A stretch of 64,000 nt of DNA, taken from NCBI RefSeq assembly GCF_001273775.1, contig NZ_CP011801.1, positions 1,962,001 through 2,026,000 of the forward strand, read 5' to 3'. The notes beneath the pieces were generated by a model. It was given only the letters and a program-made list of their open reading frames with translations, ran no database searches and was not told the DNA's origin. A program made the translations under genes and the position numbers. The stretch comes from Nitrospira moscoviensis. GTDB taxonomy: Bacteria; Nitrospirota; Nitrospiria; Nitrospirales; Nitrospiraceae. Positions 35,187 through 43,433 of the stretch are shown in pieces; positions within the stretch are counted from its first letter, which is position 1; each line of letters opens with the position of its first letter.

Positions 35187-37148
35187 TCAAGCCGCCGCGG
35201 CGGCGGCGGCGCCGTGCCAGGCGTGGGCGTTTTCGACCAGCTCCGAGATGTCCAGAATCAGGACGACCTTGCCGTCGCCCGTGATCGTGGCGCCGGAAAT
35301 GCCTTTGATGCTGTCCAGGTAGTCCCAGATCGACTTGATCACCACTTCCTCCTGCGACCGCAGCTCATCGACGACGACGCCGATCCGCCGGTCCCCGAGC
35401 GCCGCCACGACCACGTTGAACCGCTCGCGCTTGGTATCCACCGGCAGCTCGAACTCCTGGGCGAGCCGGATCAACGGCAGCACGCGATCGCGGAGGTGCA
35501 GCACTTCCCGCCCGTTGATCGTCTTGATGTCCGACTTGGTGATGCGCACGGCTTCGATGACCGAGCTCAGCGGGATGGCGAACGTCGCCCGCTCCACTTC
35601 GACCATCAGGGCCTGGATGATGGCGATCGTAAGCGGCAGCTTGATCGTGATGAGACTGCCCTTGCCCTGCTCGGATTCGATTTCGACCGTCCCGTTCATC
35701 TTGCGGATGTTCGTCCGCACCACGTCCATGCCCACGCCGCGCCCCGACACGTCGGTGACCTTCTCCGCCGTGCTGAAGCCGGGGAGGAAAATCAGGTTGA
35801 CGATCTCGCGCGGCTCCATCGAGGACAGCTCGGCCTCGCTGACCAGTCCCTTGGAGAGGGCTTTGGCTTTGATTTTGTCGAGCGCGATGCCCCGCCCGTC
35901 GTCCTGAATGCGGATGACGATGCTGTTGCCTTCCTGGCTGGCCGCGATCCGCAGCGTGCCTTCGCTCGGCTTGCCCTTTTCATGCCGCTCGGTCGGGCTC
36001 TCGATGCCGTGATCGATGGCGTTGCGGACCAGATGGACCAGCGGATCGCCGATTTCATCCGCTACGGATTTGTCCAGCTCCGTGTCTTCGCCATGGGTCT
36101 CCAGCCGCACCTGCTTGCCGAGTTTCTGGGACAGGTCCCGGACCATGCGGGGGAGCTTGGCGAGGACTTTCTTGATCGGCAGCATGCGGGTCTTCATGAC
36201 GGCGAGCTGCAGGTCGGTCGTGACGAGGTTCAATTGTGTCAGGGTTTCGCCGAGCGCCCGCACTTGCGGGTCCGACTCATGCTGGTGCTCCAGAATGCCG
36301 CCGATCTTGATGAGGCGATTGCGCCCGAGCACCAGCTCGCCCACGAGGTTCATCACCGAATCCAGGCGCCGGGTCTCCACGCGGATGGTCTGATCTTCTT
36401 CGGACGCCTTGGGCTGCTTCTCCTGCTTCTCCTGCTTGTGCAGCGCCTGATCCAATGCACGTTCTGTAATGGCCTTGGCTTGAACCAGCAACTCCCCGAT
36501 CGGTTGTTTCGGCTCCGGTTGTTTGTGCTGCTGCGTCAAGGCGTCGAACACCTGTTCCTTCGTCGCGAGGCCTTCCTCGACTAGAATCTCGCCGATCGTC
36601 GGCGGCACGGCGGGAACGGGGCCAGGAACCATTTGCGCGCAGCGCCCTGCGGGTTGTTCCGACACATGGTTCCTGACCCCCTCGCCCTCAGCCGGGGTCT
36701 GGCCCCCTTCTTCGCGCTTCGCGTGGGGCCTGACCCCTTCCGTCGTCGCCGTCGGCAGCGCGCCCGCCAACACGTCGTCCAGCCTTTTTGCCATCGCCTC
36801 GGTCTGGACGTGCTGGTCCGTGCCGCTCTGGCGGATATCGGCCATGAGCGCCTTCACCACGTCCACCGTCTCCAGAATCACGTTGATGACCGCCGGCACG
36901 ACCGCCATTTCGCCCTGGCGCATCTTGTTCAGGATGCTTTCGGCGCGATGCGTCACGTCGACGAGGCGATTGAAGCCCAGGAATCCGGCGGAGCCTTTCA
37001 TGCTGTGCATCGCGCGGAAGATCTCGTTCAGCAGATCCGCGTTGTTCGGATCGGATTCCAGCGCGATGAAGCGCTGATCCAGCACCTCGATCATCTCCGT
37101 CGATTCGGTCAGGAAGTCGTTCAGAATTTCCTGCATCTCATCGCTCAT
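35187..37148 (-). CDS. cheA: chemotaxis histidine kinase CheA
   Basis: A 653-aa kinase. P1 Hpt domain with His48 (FRAMHSMKGSAGFL). Two motifs of about 24 residues at about 183-260 (TIGEILVEEGLATKEQVFDA and PIGELLVQAKAITERALDQA) match the MshEN/GspE-N pattern. They are followed by the P3 dimerisation helices, the P4 ATPase (HLVRNAIDHGIESP, DDGRGI, GRGVGMDVV) and P5 (VLPLIRLAQEFELP). The linker at residues about 137-177 is encoded by a GGGGCCAGGAACC-type repeat inserted in frame. It is an operon member downstream of cheZ. Confidence 0.94.
   Translation of the reverse strand: MSDEMQEILNDFLTESTEMIEVLDQRFIALESDPNNADLLNEIFRAMHSMKGSAGFLGFNRLVDVTHRAESILNKMRQGEMAVVPAVINVILETVDVVKALMADIRQSGTDQHVQTEAMAKRLDDVLAGALPTATTEGVRPHAKREEGGQTPAEGEGVRNHVSEQPAGRCAQMVPGPVPAVPPTIGEILVEEGLATKEQVFDALTQQHKQPEPKQPIGELLVQAKAITERALDQALHKQEKQEKQPKASEEDQTIRVETRRLDSVMNLVGELVLGRNRLIKIGGILEHQHESDPQVRALGETLTQLNLVTTDLQLAVMKTRMLPIKKVLAKLPRMVRDLSQKLGKQVRLETHGEDTELDKSVADEIGDPLVHLVRNAIDHGIESPTERHEKGKPSEGTLRIAASQEGNSIVIRIQDDGRGIALDKIKAKALSKGLVSEAELSSMEPREIVNLIFLPGFSTAEKVTDVSGRGVGMDVVRTNIRKMNGTVEIESEQGKGSLITIKLPLTIAIIQALMVEVERATFAIPLSSVIEAVRITKSDIKTINGREVLHLRDRVLPLIRLAQEFELPVDTKRERFNVVVAALGDRRIGVVVDELRSQEEVVIKSIWDYLDSIKGISGATITGDGKVVLILDISELVENAHAWHGAAAAAAA
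36618..36737. repeat. inverted repeat of GGGGCCAGGAACCAT class translated inside cheA
   Basis: GGGGCCAGGAACCAT (36618-36632) pairs with ATGGTTCCTGACCCC (36666-36680) with one mismatch-type position. A second pair, GGGGTCTGGCCCC and GGGGCCTGACCCC, follows to 36737. The segment is stop-free in the cheA frame and encodes a Gly/Pro/Arg-rich linker. Confidence 0.8.
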
Positions 37149-37170
37149 GGCTGCCTCCGGGAAAAACGGA

Positions 37171-37258
37171 AGTGATGCGTGATGGGTGATGAGTGATCAG
37201 TGAAGATAGGATTCTCATCACCGTCTGCTCATCACTCATCACTGATCACCCGTCACTG
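37171..37258. repeat. heptamer-repeat hairpin upstream of cheA
   Basis: Left arm 37171-37204 (GTGATGC, GTGATGG, GTGATGA, GTGATCA units) and right arm 37212-37258 (TCATCAC, ACTCATC, ACTGATC and related units). It fills the cheZ-cheA gap. Confidence 0.85.
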
Positions 37259-37261
37259 TGT

Positions 37262-37909
37262 TCAGTTGAACCCGAACTGCTTCAGTATCTCGTCCGCCAA
37301 ATCTTGATTCATCGCCGTGCTTTTCGAGGCTTCCAGCTGCTTCAGCATCTCCGACGCCTTGCCCGCCTCCGTTGCGCCGGCGCCTTTCGTGTAGGGGCCG
37401 AACACCACGACGAGCTCGAGCAGCTTGTGCTCCACTTCATCGACGATCGTGACCAGCTTGTTGATGCGCTGCGCGACGAGGTCCTGAAACGATAGCGCCG
37501 TGATGATGTCGGTCAGCCGCCGGTCGTCCTCCGCCAAGGCGGCGAGGCCCTGCTCCAATGCGGCGAACCGACCGGCATCCGGCGTGCCGGCCGTCTCGAC
37601 GGCCAGCCGCGTGAGCAGGCGCGTCAGGCTTTGATGGTTGTCCTGGATGGACTCGACCAGGCGCATGACGGTGTGCGTACCCTCCTCCGTCAACTTCTTC
37701 AGGTCCCGCAGATGGGTCACGGCCTGCGGCAACTGCTCCGTCGTCGCGCTCACCGGATCCCGGAACTGGCTGATGGTCTTCAGCGTCGTATCGATGAACC
37801 GCGCCAACTCCCCCAGCTGCTCGTAGAGCTGCATGTCGATGGGGGCGCCGTCCGGATCCACCATCGGCGGCGGCGGGATGTTGTTCACTGCGGACGGTTT
37901 CGAGCTCAT
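37262..37909 (-). CDS. cheZ: CheY-phosphate phosphatase CheZ
   Basis: A 215-aa, all-helical protein. The active-site segment is ITALSFQDLVAQRINKLVTI (catalytic Gln in FQDL). The C-terminal CheY-binding peptide is NQDLADEILKQFGFN. It dephosphorylates CheY-P. It is located directly downstream of cheY (14 nt), as expected. Confidence 0.9.
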   Translation of the reverse strand: MSSKPSAVNNIPPPPMVDPDGAPIDMQLYEQLGELARFIDTTLKTISQFRDPVSATTEQLPQAVTHLRDLKKLTEEGTHTVMRLVESIQDNHQSLTRLLTRLAVETAGTPDAGRFAALEQGLAALAEDDRRLTDIITALSFQDLVAQRINKLVTIVDEVEHKLLELVVVFGPYTKGAGATEAGKASEMLKQLEASKSTAMNQDLADEILKQFGFN

Positions 37910-37923
37910 GCCGGCGGTCCTTC

Positions 37924-38307
37924 CTACTTGTTGAAGATTTTGGCGATCTTGTCCTGCATCGTTTCCGCGGTGAAGGGCTTCACGATGTAGTTGTTGACGC
38001 CCGCCTGGATCGCCTCAATGAGGTTTTCCTTCTGCGCCTCGGCCGTGACCATGAGCACGGGAATGTGCTTCAGCTTCTCGTCGGCGCGGATCGCGCGGAG
38101 CATCTCGATGCCCGGCATCACCGGCATGTTCCAGTCGGACACCACGAAGCCATAGCTGTCCGCCCGCAGCTTCGCCAGCGCTTCCTGTCCGTTTTCGGCT
38201 TCTTCCAGGTTCGAGAACCCCAGCTGCTTGAGAATGTTTTTGACGATGCGCCGCATCGTCGACATGTCGTCCACGACGAGAATCTTCATGGTGGGATCCG
38301 CCGGCAT
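37924..38307 (-). CDS. cheY: chemotaxis response regulator CheY
   Basis: A 127-aa single receiver. [20 protein letters not shown] contains the acidic pair, the phospho-acceptor Asp is in [13 protein letters not shown], the switch Thr in VLMVTAEAQ, and Lys in [11 protein letters not shown]. This is a close match to flagellar-motor CheY. The ATG at 38307 has AAGGAGG upstream; a long open frame extending upstream is antisense-type noise over cheR. Confidence 0.94.
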   Translation of the reverse strand: MPADPTMKILVVDDMSTMRRIVKNILKQLGFSNLEEAENGQEALAKLRADSYGFVVSDWNMPVMPGIEMLRAIRADEKLKHIPVLMVTAEAQKENLIEAIQAGVNNYIVKPFTAETMQDKIAKIFNK

Positions 38308-38318
38308 AGCCAACCTCC

Positions 38319-39179
38319 TTACACTTTCTGATAGACCACCGCGCGCCCCGCGTAGACGGGCCGGAACCCGGTGGACATGTTCGTGAGCGACTCCGAAAAC
38401 CCCAGCACCAGGTAGCCGTCCGGCTTCAGCGCCGCTCGGAGATCGGTCACGATCTGGCGCTTGGCCCGGTCGTCGAAGTAAATCAGGCAATTGCGGCAAA
38501 AAATCACGTCCATGCCCGTGACCAGTTTCAGACGCGGACGGTCGTACAGATTCAGGTTCATGAACTTCACCCGCCGTTTGACGTCCGGCTTCAACGCAAA
38601 GTGCCCTTTCTGTTCGTGGAAATATTTGCGCTTGATCGCCTCGGGGACATGGCGGAGCGTGTGCCCGCCGTAGACGCCTTCCTTCGCCTTCGCCAGCACC
38701 GCGTCGCTGATGTCCGTCGCGAGGAGCTCCACGGTCCAGCCGGCGAGCGGCGCATGCTCCATCAACATCATCGCCAACGTGTACGGCTCGTCGCCCGTGG
38801 AGCAGGCCGCGCTCCAGATCCGCATCTGCCGGGCGTCCTTGTTGGCCTGCATGACGGCCGGCACGATCGTCCGCATGAACGTGTCGAGCTGCGGGAGATC
38901 GCGGTAGAAATACGTCTCGTTGGTCGTGATCAGGTCGTACAGCGCCGACAGTTCCGTGTCGCGATAGGTGTCGAAACAGAGGTACTGATAATAGGCGTCG
39001 TACGAGGCGAGCTTGTGCTGCTTCAGCCGGGGCAGCAGCCGGCTCTCCAGCAGATACTTGTGATGATCCTGAAACGAGATGCCCGTCTGCTCGTAGACGA
39101 ATTCGCGGAGCCGCGCAAAGGTCTCCTCGCTCATGGAGAGATGCTTGGCGGCCTCGGCTTTGGAAAGCGCGTGTCCCAT
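38319..39179 (-). CDS. cheR: chemotaxis protein methyltransferase CheR
   Basis: A 286-aa SAM-dependent methyltransferase acting on receptor glutamates. N-terminal helical domain ([20 protein letters not shown]), then [13 protein letters not shown]-binding loop [36 protein letters not shown] and [20 protein letters not shown]. It is 11 nt upstream of cheY. Confidence 0.94.
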   Translation of the reverse strand: MGHALSKAEAAKHLSMSEETFARLREFVYEQTGISFQDHHKYLLESRLLPRLKQHKLASYDAYYQYLCFDTYRDTELSALYDLITTNETYFYRDLPQLDTFMRTIVPAVMQANKDARQMRIWSAACSTGDEPYTLAMMLMEHAPLAGWTVELLATDISDAVLAKAKEGVYGGHTLRHVPEAIKRKYFHEQKGHFALKPDVKRRVKFMNLNLYDRPRLKLVTGMDVIFCRNCLIYFDDRAKRQIVTDLRAALKPDGYLVLGFSESLTNMSTGFRPVYAGRAVVYQKV

Positions 39180-39289
39180 TCAGTCTTGTGTCTCCGTCCA
39201 CCGGAGTATCCGGCGGACACACCGGCCCTTGGCCCGCGGTGCGGACCGGCTCCGGGGCCAATGGTTGCGGCCCGGCGGCGGACGCCGGG

Positions 39290-39475
39290 CTACGCCGCGT
39301 GGGAGCGATGGCGCATCCACTCATGGATGTCGCGACGGAGGAAGCGCCAGTGCTTCCCGATCTTGGAGGCCGGCAGCTCGCCGAGCCGCGCCAGCTTGTA
39401 GACGGTGGATTTGGGGACCCGCAGAAAGCGGGCCACGTCCATGACCGTCAGAATTTCGCCGTCCGTTGCTGACAT
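39290..39475 (-). CDS. small excisionase-type helix-turn-helix protein
   Basis: A 61-aa MerR/AlpA-like DNA-binding protein: [20 protein letters not shown] (helix-turn-helix), [20 protein letters not shown] (wing), DIHEWM. The family includes phage excisionases and many small chromosomal regulators; no integrase or phage gene is nearby. An ATG at 39520 would add 15 residues, but a sigma-28-like promoter would overlap it, so the ATG at 39475 is preferred. It is the first gene before cheR (110 nt) and may regulate the chemotaxis operon. Confidence 0.75.
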   Translation of the reverse strand: MSATDGEILTVMDVARFLRVPKSTVYKLARLGELPASKIGKHWRFLRRDIHEWMRHRSHAA

Positions 39476-39530
39476 ACCGTCCGAGTGGTGCGCCGTTGTT
39501 GCAGGCACGGTCGTATTCATAGCGAATGTG

Positions 39531-39558
39531 GTATCGGCCTCGGGATTGGAAAACTTGA
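39531..39558 (-). promoter_or_regulatory. sigma-28-like promoter before the HTH gene and che operon
   Basis: Minus strand: -35 TCAAGTTT (39551-39558), 12-nt spacer, -10 GCCGATAC (39531-39538). The spacer is one base longer than the FliA norm and the -10 has one mismatch. Confidence 0.5.
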
Positions 39559-39562
39559 ATCG

Positions 39563-39662
39563 GGTCTGTCTCGTCTATCTGGTCTATTCGGTCTGTCCGG
39601 TCTTCGGACTAGCGAGTTCGCGAACCAGATAGACGAGACAGACGAGACAGACCAGATAGACT
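39563..39662. repeat. hairpin of 9-nt tandem units (GTCTATCTG class) upstream of the FlhG-type gene
   Basis: Units GTCTGTCTC, GTCTATCTG, GTCTATTCG and GTCTGTCCG are followed by a short non-repeat centre and the inverse series CCAGATAGAC, GAGACAGAC, GAGACAGAC, CAGATAGAC. It lies between divergent genes. Confidence 0.8.
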
Positions 39663-39721
39663 GCTCTCAGGTTTCACGAGCGACCGACCGACACAGTCAT
39701 AACCACCAGAGACGGACAACA

Positions 39722-40627
39722 ATGGCTCGGATCATTTCCGTCGCCTCCGGCAAGGGCGGCGTCGGCAAGAGTGTCGTGGCGGCGAACCTGGCGCTGTTGC
39801 TCGCCAAGCGGGGGCGGCGCGTGGTCCTGGCCGATCTCGACATCGGCGGGGCCGACAGCCACATTCTGTTCGGGCTCTTGAATCCGCCGACGACGCTGAC
39901 GGATTTTCTCAGCCGGCGCGTCGAACGTCTCGACGACGTGGCGCAGACGCTGCCCGTCCATCCGGGCCTGCGCATCCTTCCCGGCACCGGCGAGACCTTG
40001 GCCACGGCGAACATGGCCTATTCGAAGAAAAAACGGCTGATCCGCCATTTTCGGGACATCGAAGCCGACGCGATCGTCGTCGACATCGGGGCGGGGACGA
40101 GCTATCACGCGCTGGATTTTTTTCTCATGGCCGACCATCACCTTGCTGTGGCGACACCGGATCCGACGTCGGTGTTGGATCTCTACCGCTTCATCAAGCT
40201 CGCCGCGATCCGCCGGGTGTTGTCCTCGTTCCTGGCGCGGGACAGCATGGCGGAAGCGCTGGCCGACCGCGACTTCAGCAGCGTGGAAGAAGTGCTCGAC
40301 GTGGCGGGAAAAACCGACGAGGCGGGGCGCGGCATCGCGGAGGCGGCGCTCCGGACGTTTCAACCGGCGTTGATCCTCAATCGGATTTCGGGCCGCTCCC
40401 GGGTTAACGTGCTGCAGCTCCGCAAGCTGCTCAAGGAATACGTCGGCGGGGATCTGACGCTACTGGGGGAAATTCCGGACGATCCTGCGATGGAGCGGGC
40501 GGTCCGGACCTACCTGCCCGTCGTCGAAAGCGACCCCCACTCACCGGCCGCCCAGGCGCTCAGGCGTATCGTCGACGCACTGGAGGTGGTGCTTTCCGGC
40601 TCTTCAGCCTCGGCTCAAGCCGCTTGA
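39722..40627 (+). CDS. flhG: MinD/ParA-family ATPase, probably FlhG (FleN)
   Basis: A 301-aa P-loop ATPase with a deviant Walker A (SGKGGVGKSVVAANLA, residues 9-24), VVLADLDIGGADSHILFGLL, and Walker B-like DAIVVDIGAGTSYHALDFFL. It belongs to the subgroup that controls flagellar number and placement, supported by its position between chemotaxis and filament genes; no flhF is in the window. The ATG at 39722 begins the ATPase fold; upstream in-frame DNA is the 9-nt repeat. It has a long C-terminal region with LILNRISGRSRVNVLQL. Confidence 0.82.
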   Translation: MARIISVASGKGGVGKSVVAANLALLLAKRGRRVVLADLDIGGADSHILFGLLNPPTTLTDFLSRRVERLDDVAQTLPVHPGLRILPGTGETLATANMAYSKKKRLIRHFRDIEADAIVVDIGAGTSYHALDFFLMADHHLAVATPDPTSVLDLYRFIKLAAIRRVLSSFLARDSMAEALADRDFSSVEEVLDVAGKTDEAGRGIAEAALRTFQPALILNRISGRSRVNVLQLRKLLKEYVGGDLTLLGEIPDDPAMERAVRTYLPVVESDPHSPAAQALRRIVDALEVVLSGSSASAQAA

Positions 40628-40639
40628 TGGCGGCGGTCG

Positions 40640-40682
40640 CTAGTCATCGTGCCGGTCATCAAATGACCGATGACCAATGACT
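40640..40682. terminator. inverted repeat between convergent flhG-type and PilZ genes
   Basis: TAGTCATCGTGCCGGTCATC and ATGACCGATGACCAATGACT form an imperfect stem over a short centre, with repeat units of the GGTCATC type also seen at 11914. It lies between two converging genes but lacks a T-run, so a terminator role is only likely. Confidence 0.45.
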
Positions 40683-40686
40683 ATCT

Positions 40687-41295
40687 TTACGCCGTCTGCT
40701 GGCGGCGCGCCCGCAGCCGCTCGGCTTGCGTGCGGATAATGTGCTGGATGATGTGTTCCTGATCGTCGGCCGAAAGCTGCTCGAACTGAGTGGCCACGTC
40801 GAAAGCCTGCCCGTTCGCCAGGGCCGCACAGCGGATCACCTTCGCCACCGTATGCACGGGTGTAAACGGTGGCAGGATGATTTTCACGGACAATCGATCG
40901 CCGGATTCGAACCGTCGGGCGGAGGCGAAACCGATGCCGCCCCCGCTGATATTGACGTCCGTCACGCGGGCGATATCCATCGATTCCGGATGCAGGACGG
41001 CCATCGCCTTCAACATGACCTCCAGCAACCAATCGACTTTCATGATCCAGGGAAGAATGGGTGAACCGGCCAGCAGTTCGCCGTTTCGAGCCAGGAGCTC
41101 GGCCGTCGGTTTCGCGACCGCGGCGGCGATCATATCCTGCGTGACGGCGGGCACGCCCGGAGCCGGCCTATCGGCCGGCTCCGTGACGAGGCGATATTCG
41201 AGCAGCAGTCGATCGTCGATCCGAAGCCACTCGCGGCGTTCATCCTGCGCGACGGATGGCGGAACAGACGGCAGATTCGTCGACGATCGGGGCAT
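40687..41295 (-). CDS. PilZ-domain protein
   Basis: A 202-aa predicted c-di-GMP receptor. The RxxxR motif is at residues 21-25 (ERREWLRIDDRL) and the second motif is NISGGGIGF at about 114. Between them lies a helical insert of about 75 residues (VTQDMIAAAVAKPTAELLAR...), so the domain is split or preceded by a short YcgR-like region. It is encoded directly downstream of the diguanylate cyclase, which suggests synthesis and reading of the same second messenger. The target may be the flagellar motor (inference). Confidence 0.8.
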   Translation of the reverse strand: MPRSSTNLPSVPPSVAQDERREWLRIDDRLLLEYRLVTEPADRPAPGVPAVTQDMIAAAVAKPTAELLARNGELLAGSPILPWIMKVDWLLEVMLKAMAVLHPESMDIARVTDVNISGGGIGFASARRFESGDRLSVKIILPPFTPVHTVAKVIRCAALANGQAFDVATQFEQLSADDQEHIIQHIIRTQAERLRARRQQTA

Positions 41296-41317
41296 GGCGG
41301 CGTCCTAAAAGTTCTTC

Positions 41318-41345
41318 GCAGGCTGTTCAGAACGGGGCGCTCACC
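41318..41345. repeat. half copy of the 126-bp palindromic element
   Basis: GCAGGCTGTTCAGAACGG matches one terminal arm of the element at 13098-13223; no second arm was found. It is located between the PilZ gene and the diguanylate cyclase. Confidence 0.6.
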
Positions 41346-41396
41346 ATCTCGCGCCCGTGCGCAGACGTGACGCTCGTTATTCCTCGCGTCGCGCGC

Positions 41397-42905
41397 CTAC
41401 GCGGCCACGCAGAGGGCGGCCGCTGCCGCCGGACTTGAGGAGCCTGGACGCTGCGTCACCACCCGGTTGCGTCCTTGCGCCTTGGCCAGATACAAAGCCT
41501 GATCCGCGGCGGCGATCCAGTCGGCGACGCTGGCACTATCCGCTCGCCGAGGAGCAGCCACACCGAAGCTGGCGGTGATACGGACCTGGCCGTCGCTCAA
41601 TTGGAAGGCCCGGCGCTCGATCGCGGCCCGGATGCGCTCCGCCAGTCGATCGGCCTGGGCGAGGTCGGTGTGCGGGAGCACGACCGCAAACTCCTCGCCG
41701 CCGTAACGGGCGACGCTGTCCACGTCGCGGACCGTCGCGCTGAGTAAGGCCGCGACGTCCCGCAGCACCTCGTCGCCGGCTTGATGGCCCAACCGATCGT
41801 TGACGGTTTTGAAATAATCCAAGTCCAACAGGATGAGGCAGGCCGGCGCGCCGTACCGGAGACCGGCCTTCAACTCGCGGGCCAAGGGCCCGTCCAGCGC
41901 CCGCCGATTCAAGAGGCCGGTCAAAGGATCCCGAAGCGCCAAATCTTGAAGATGCCGATGGCTGTCCGCATTGCGCAGGCTCAGGGCCACCGAGGTGCCG
42001 ACCGTCGCCAGCAATTGCCGCTCTTGATCGGTGAACGGGCCGCGCCCGGCCCGTTCGAGATGCAGCACGCCGAGGCTCTGCGGACCGAGCGACAGAGGAA
42101 TTTGTATCGCGGTCGCCGAATCGACCTTCGTGCCCGGTGGCGTCGCGGCGGCCTTGGGAACGAGCGTGAGGCGGGCCCGTGGAGAGAAGCCGGGTTCGGG
42201 CCGAGCCGCGCGCGGCTCCGTGTGCGGCGCGCCGACCAGATCATGCAGGCGTCTGCGAAGCTCCTCTGCGTTCTGCGCGTCGGCTCGGCGAGTCCAGGCC
42301 CAGGCGTGCGCTGGATTATTCTTCGCCACACCGACGGCATCGGCTTGAATGAGCTCCGGCAAGCCGTCGAACAGCGTGCGGACGACGGCGTCTGGATCGA
42401 GTGAGGCCGCCAGGGCCTGGGTGAGGTCGGTGAGGCCGGCGAGTGTCCGGTTCCATCGACTCAGCGCGTCGCGGTCCTGCGCGAGCGCCTGGTTCGTCCG
42501 TGCCAATTCATCGGACAGATTGCGGACTTCCAAAAACATCCGGCGGTTCGCCAGCCCCTCGACGATGGCTCGACGAAGGCGGGCCGACGAGCAAGGCCAG
42601 GTCAAATAATCGAACGCCCCATGCCGCAGCAGCGTGGCGACCCGCTCGGCGCCGATCTCCTTCCCAAGGAGAATGATGCAGAGATCGCTCTGGATGGCGG
42701 ATGCTCGATCGAGGAACCGCAGCGTATCGGTGGATCGGCGATCCATCTGATAAATCACTAGGGGCATGTCGGGAACAAGATGTCGGCCGACATCGAACGC
42801 CCGATGACTGTAGGCCGCGACCGGAGCGACGGAGAGCGTCTGCCAGAGAGGGGCCTGCCGTACCGCGGCATTGGCGACCAGGAGCATCGGAGTTCGGCCT
42901 GTCAT
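41397..42905 (-). CDS. diguanylate cyclase with degenerate receiver and GAF domain
   Basis: A 502-aa protein. Residues 1-125 look like a receiver whose phospho-acceptor position is altered (LVIYQMDRRSTD in place of a DxxxP motif). A coiled coil and a GAF-like domain follow (about 165-320, DLTQALAASLDPDAVVRTLF). The C-terminal GGDEF domain (about 330-490) has an active GGEEF signature near residue 400 and an RxxD inhibitory site (RDVD) just before it. It should make c-di-GMP. It starts 5 nt after the small gene at 42911. Confidence 0.88.
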   Translation of the reverse strand: MTGRTPMLLVANAAVRQAPLWQTLSVAPVAAYSHRAFDVGRHLVPDMPLVIYQMDRRSTDTLRFLDRASAIQSDLCIILLGKEIGAERVATLLRHGAFDYLTWPCSSARLRRAIVEGLANRRMFLEVRNLSDELARTNQALAQDRDALSRWNRTLAGLTDLTQALAASLDPDAVVRTLFDGLPELIQADAVGVAKNNPAHAWAWTRRADAQNAEELRRRLHDLVGAPHTEPRAARPEPGFSPRARLTLVPKAAATPPGTKVDSATAIQIPLSLGPQSLGVLHLERAGRGPFTDQERQLLATVGTSVALSLRNADSHRHLQDLALRDPLTGLLNRRALDGPLARELKAGLRYGAPACLILLDLDYFKTVNDRLGHQAGDEVLRDVAALLSATVRDVDSVARYGGEEFAVVLPHTDLAQADRLAERIRAAIERRAFQLSDGQVRITASFGVAAPRRADSASVADWIAAADQALYLAKAQGRNRVVTQRPGSSSPAAAAALCVAA

Positions 42906-42910
42906 CGGCG

Positions 42911-43096
42911 CTACGCCTTCTGCCCCCGTTCCCGGGAATGCTCCGCATGCTGCCGCGCCTCCTCGGAGATCGATACGCGATCCTCCCGAGAGGCAACCGG
43001 CGACTCCGGCTTCGGGTGCGCAGGTTCTTTCTTATCCTCTAAGGCCCGCTGATAGGTCCGTACGACATTGTGAATCTGACCGACATCGATCGCCAT
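42911..43096 (-). CDS. small protein with FlgM-like N-terminal pattern
   Basis: A 61-aa protein, MAIDVGQIHNVVRTYQRALE...SREDRVSISEEARQHAEHSR. The spacing I-x(n)-V-x-x-YQ followed by DRVSISEEA resembles the N-terminal half of FlgM-type anti-sigma factors, but the sigma-binding C-terminal half is missing. GGAGGAG lies upstream of the ATG at 43096. It sits between the fliT-like gene and the diguanylate cyclase. The function is unproven. Confidence 0.6.
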   Translation of the reverse strand: MAIDVGQIHNVVRTYQRALEDKKEPAHPKPESPVASREDRVSISEEARQHAEHSRERGQKA

Positions 43097-43116
43097 GATG
43101 GCTCCTCCGGATTGAG

Positions 43117-43428
43117 TCATGCTTGCAAGAGGATCATCCGTGAATCGGAGGCCGGCGCGCCCTGCCCCCGGCGCAATCCGGCAAGCCGCTGCCTGATCGC
43201 CGCCGCGTCGCGCATGGAGGACGCCAGGACGGTCTGTGCGAGCTGAGCCCGCGCGTGAATCTCCCGATCGATAGCCAACAGCCGTGCCGCTTCTTCGGGG
43301 GTTACCGCCTCGTCGGCCAATGATTGTTCCCGCCTCTGGTAGCAGTCCCGCACGATGTCCCATCGGCCCTGTGCGGCCGCCGTTCTCGCCGCTTCGGTCC
43401 ACTGTGCGCGACGCGCCGATTCAGTCAT
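43117..43428 (-). CDS. FliT-like flagellar chaperone
   Basis: A 103-aa helical protein (ARRAQWTEAARTAAAQGRWD, EAARLLAIDREIHARAQLAQ). Size, charge pattern and position directly after fliS match FliT-type export chaperones for the cap protein FliD; sequence similarity in this family is weak. The ATG at 43428 is 5 nt from fliS. Confidence 0.6.
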   Translation of the reverse strand: MTESARRAQWTEAARTAAAQGRWDIVRDCYQRREQSLADEAVTPEEAARLLAIDREIHARAQLAQTVLASSMRDAAAIRQRLAGLRRGQGAPASDSRMILLQA

Positions 43429-43433
43429 GGGGA

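Noticed and set aside
39290..39475. A prophage remnant suggested by an excisionase-type protein
   Set aside because: No integrase, attachment-site pair or other phage gene was seen within reach, and it is syntenic with the che operon promoter.
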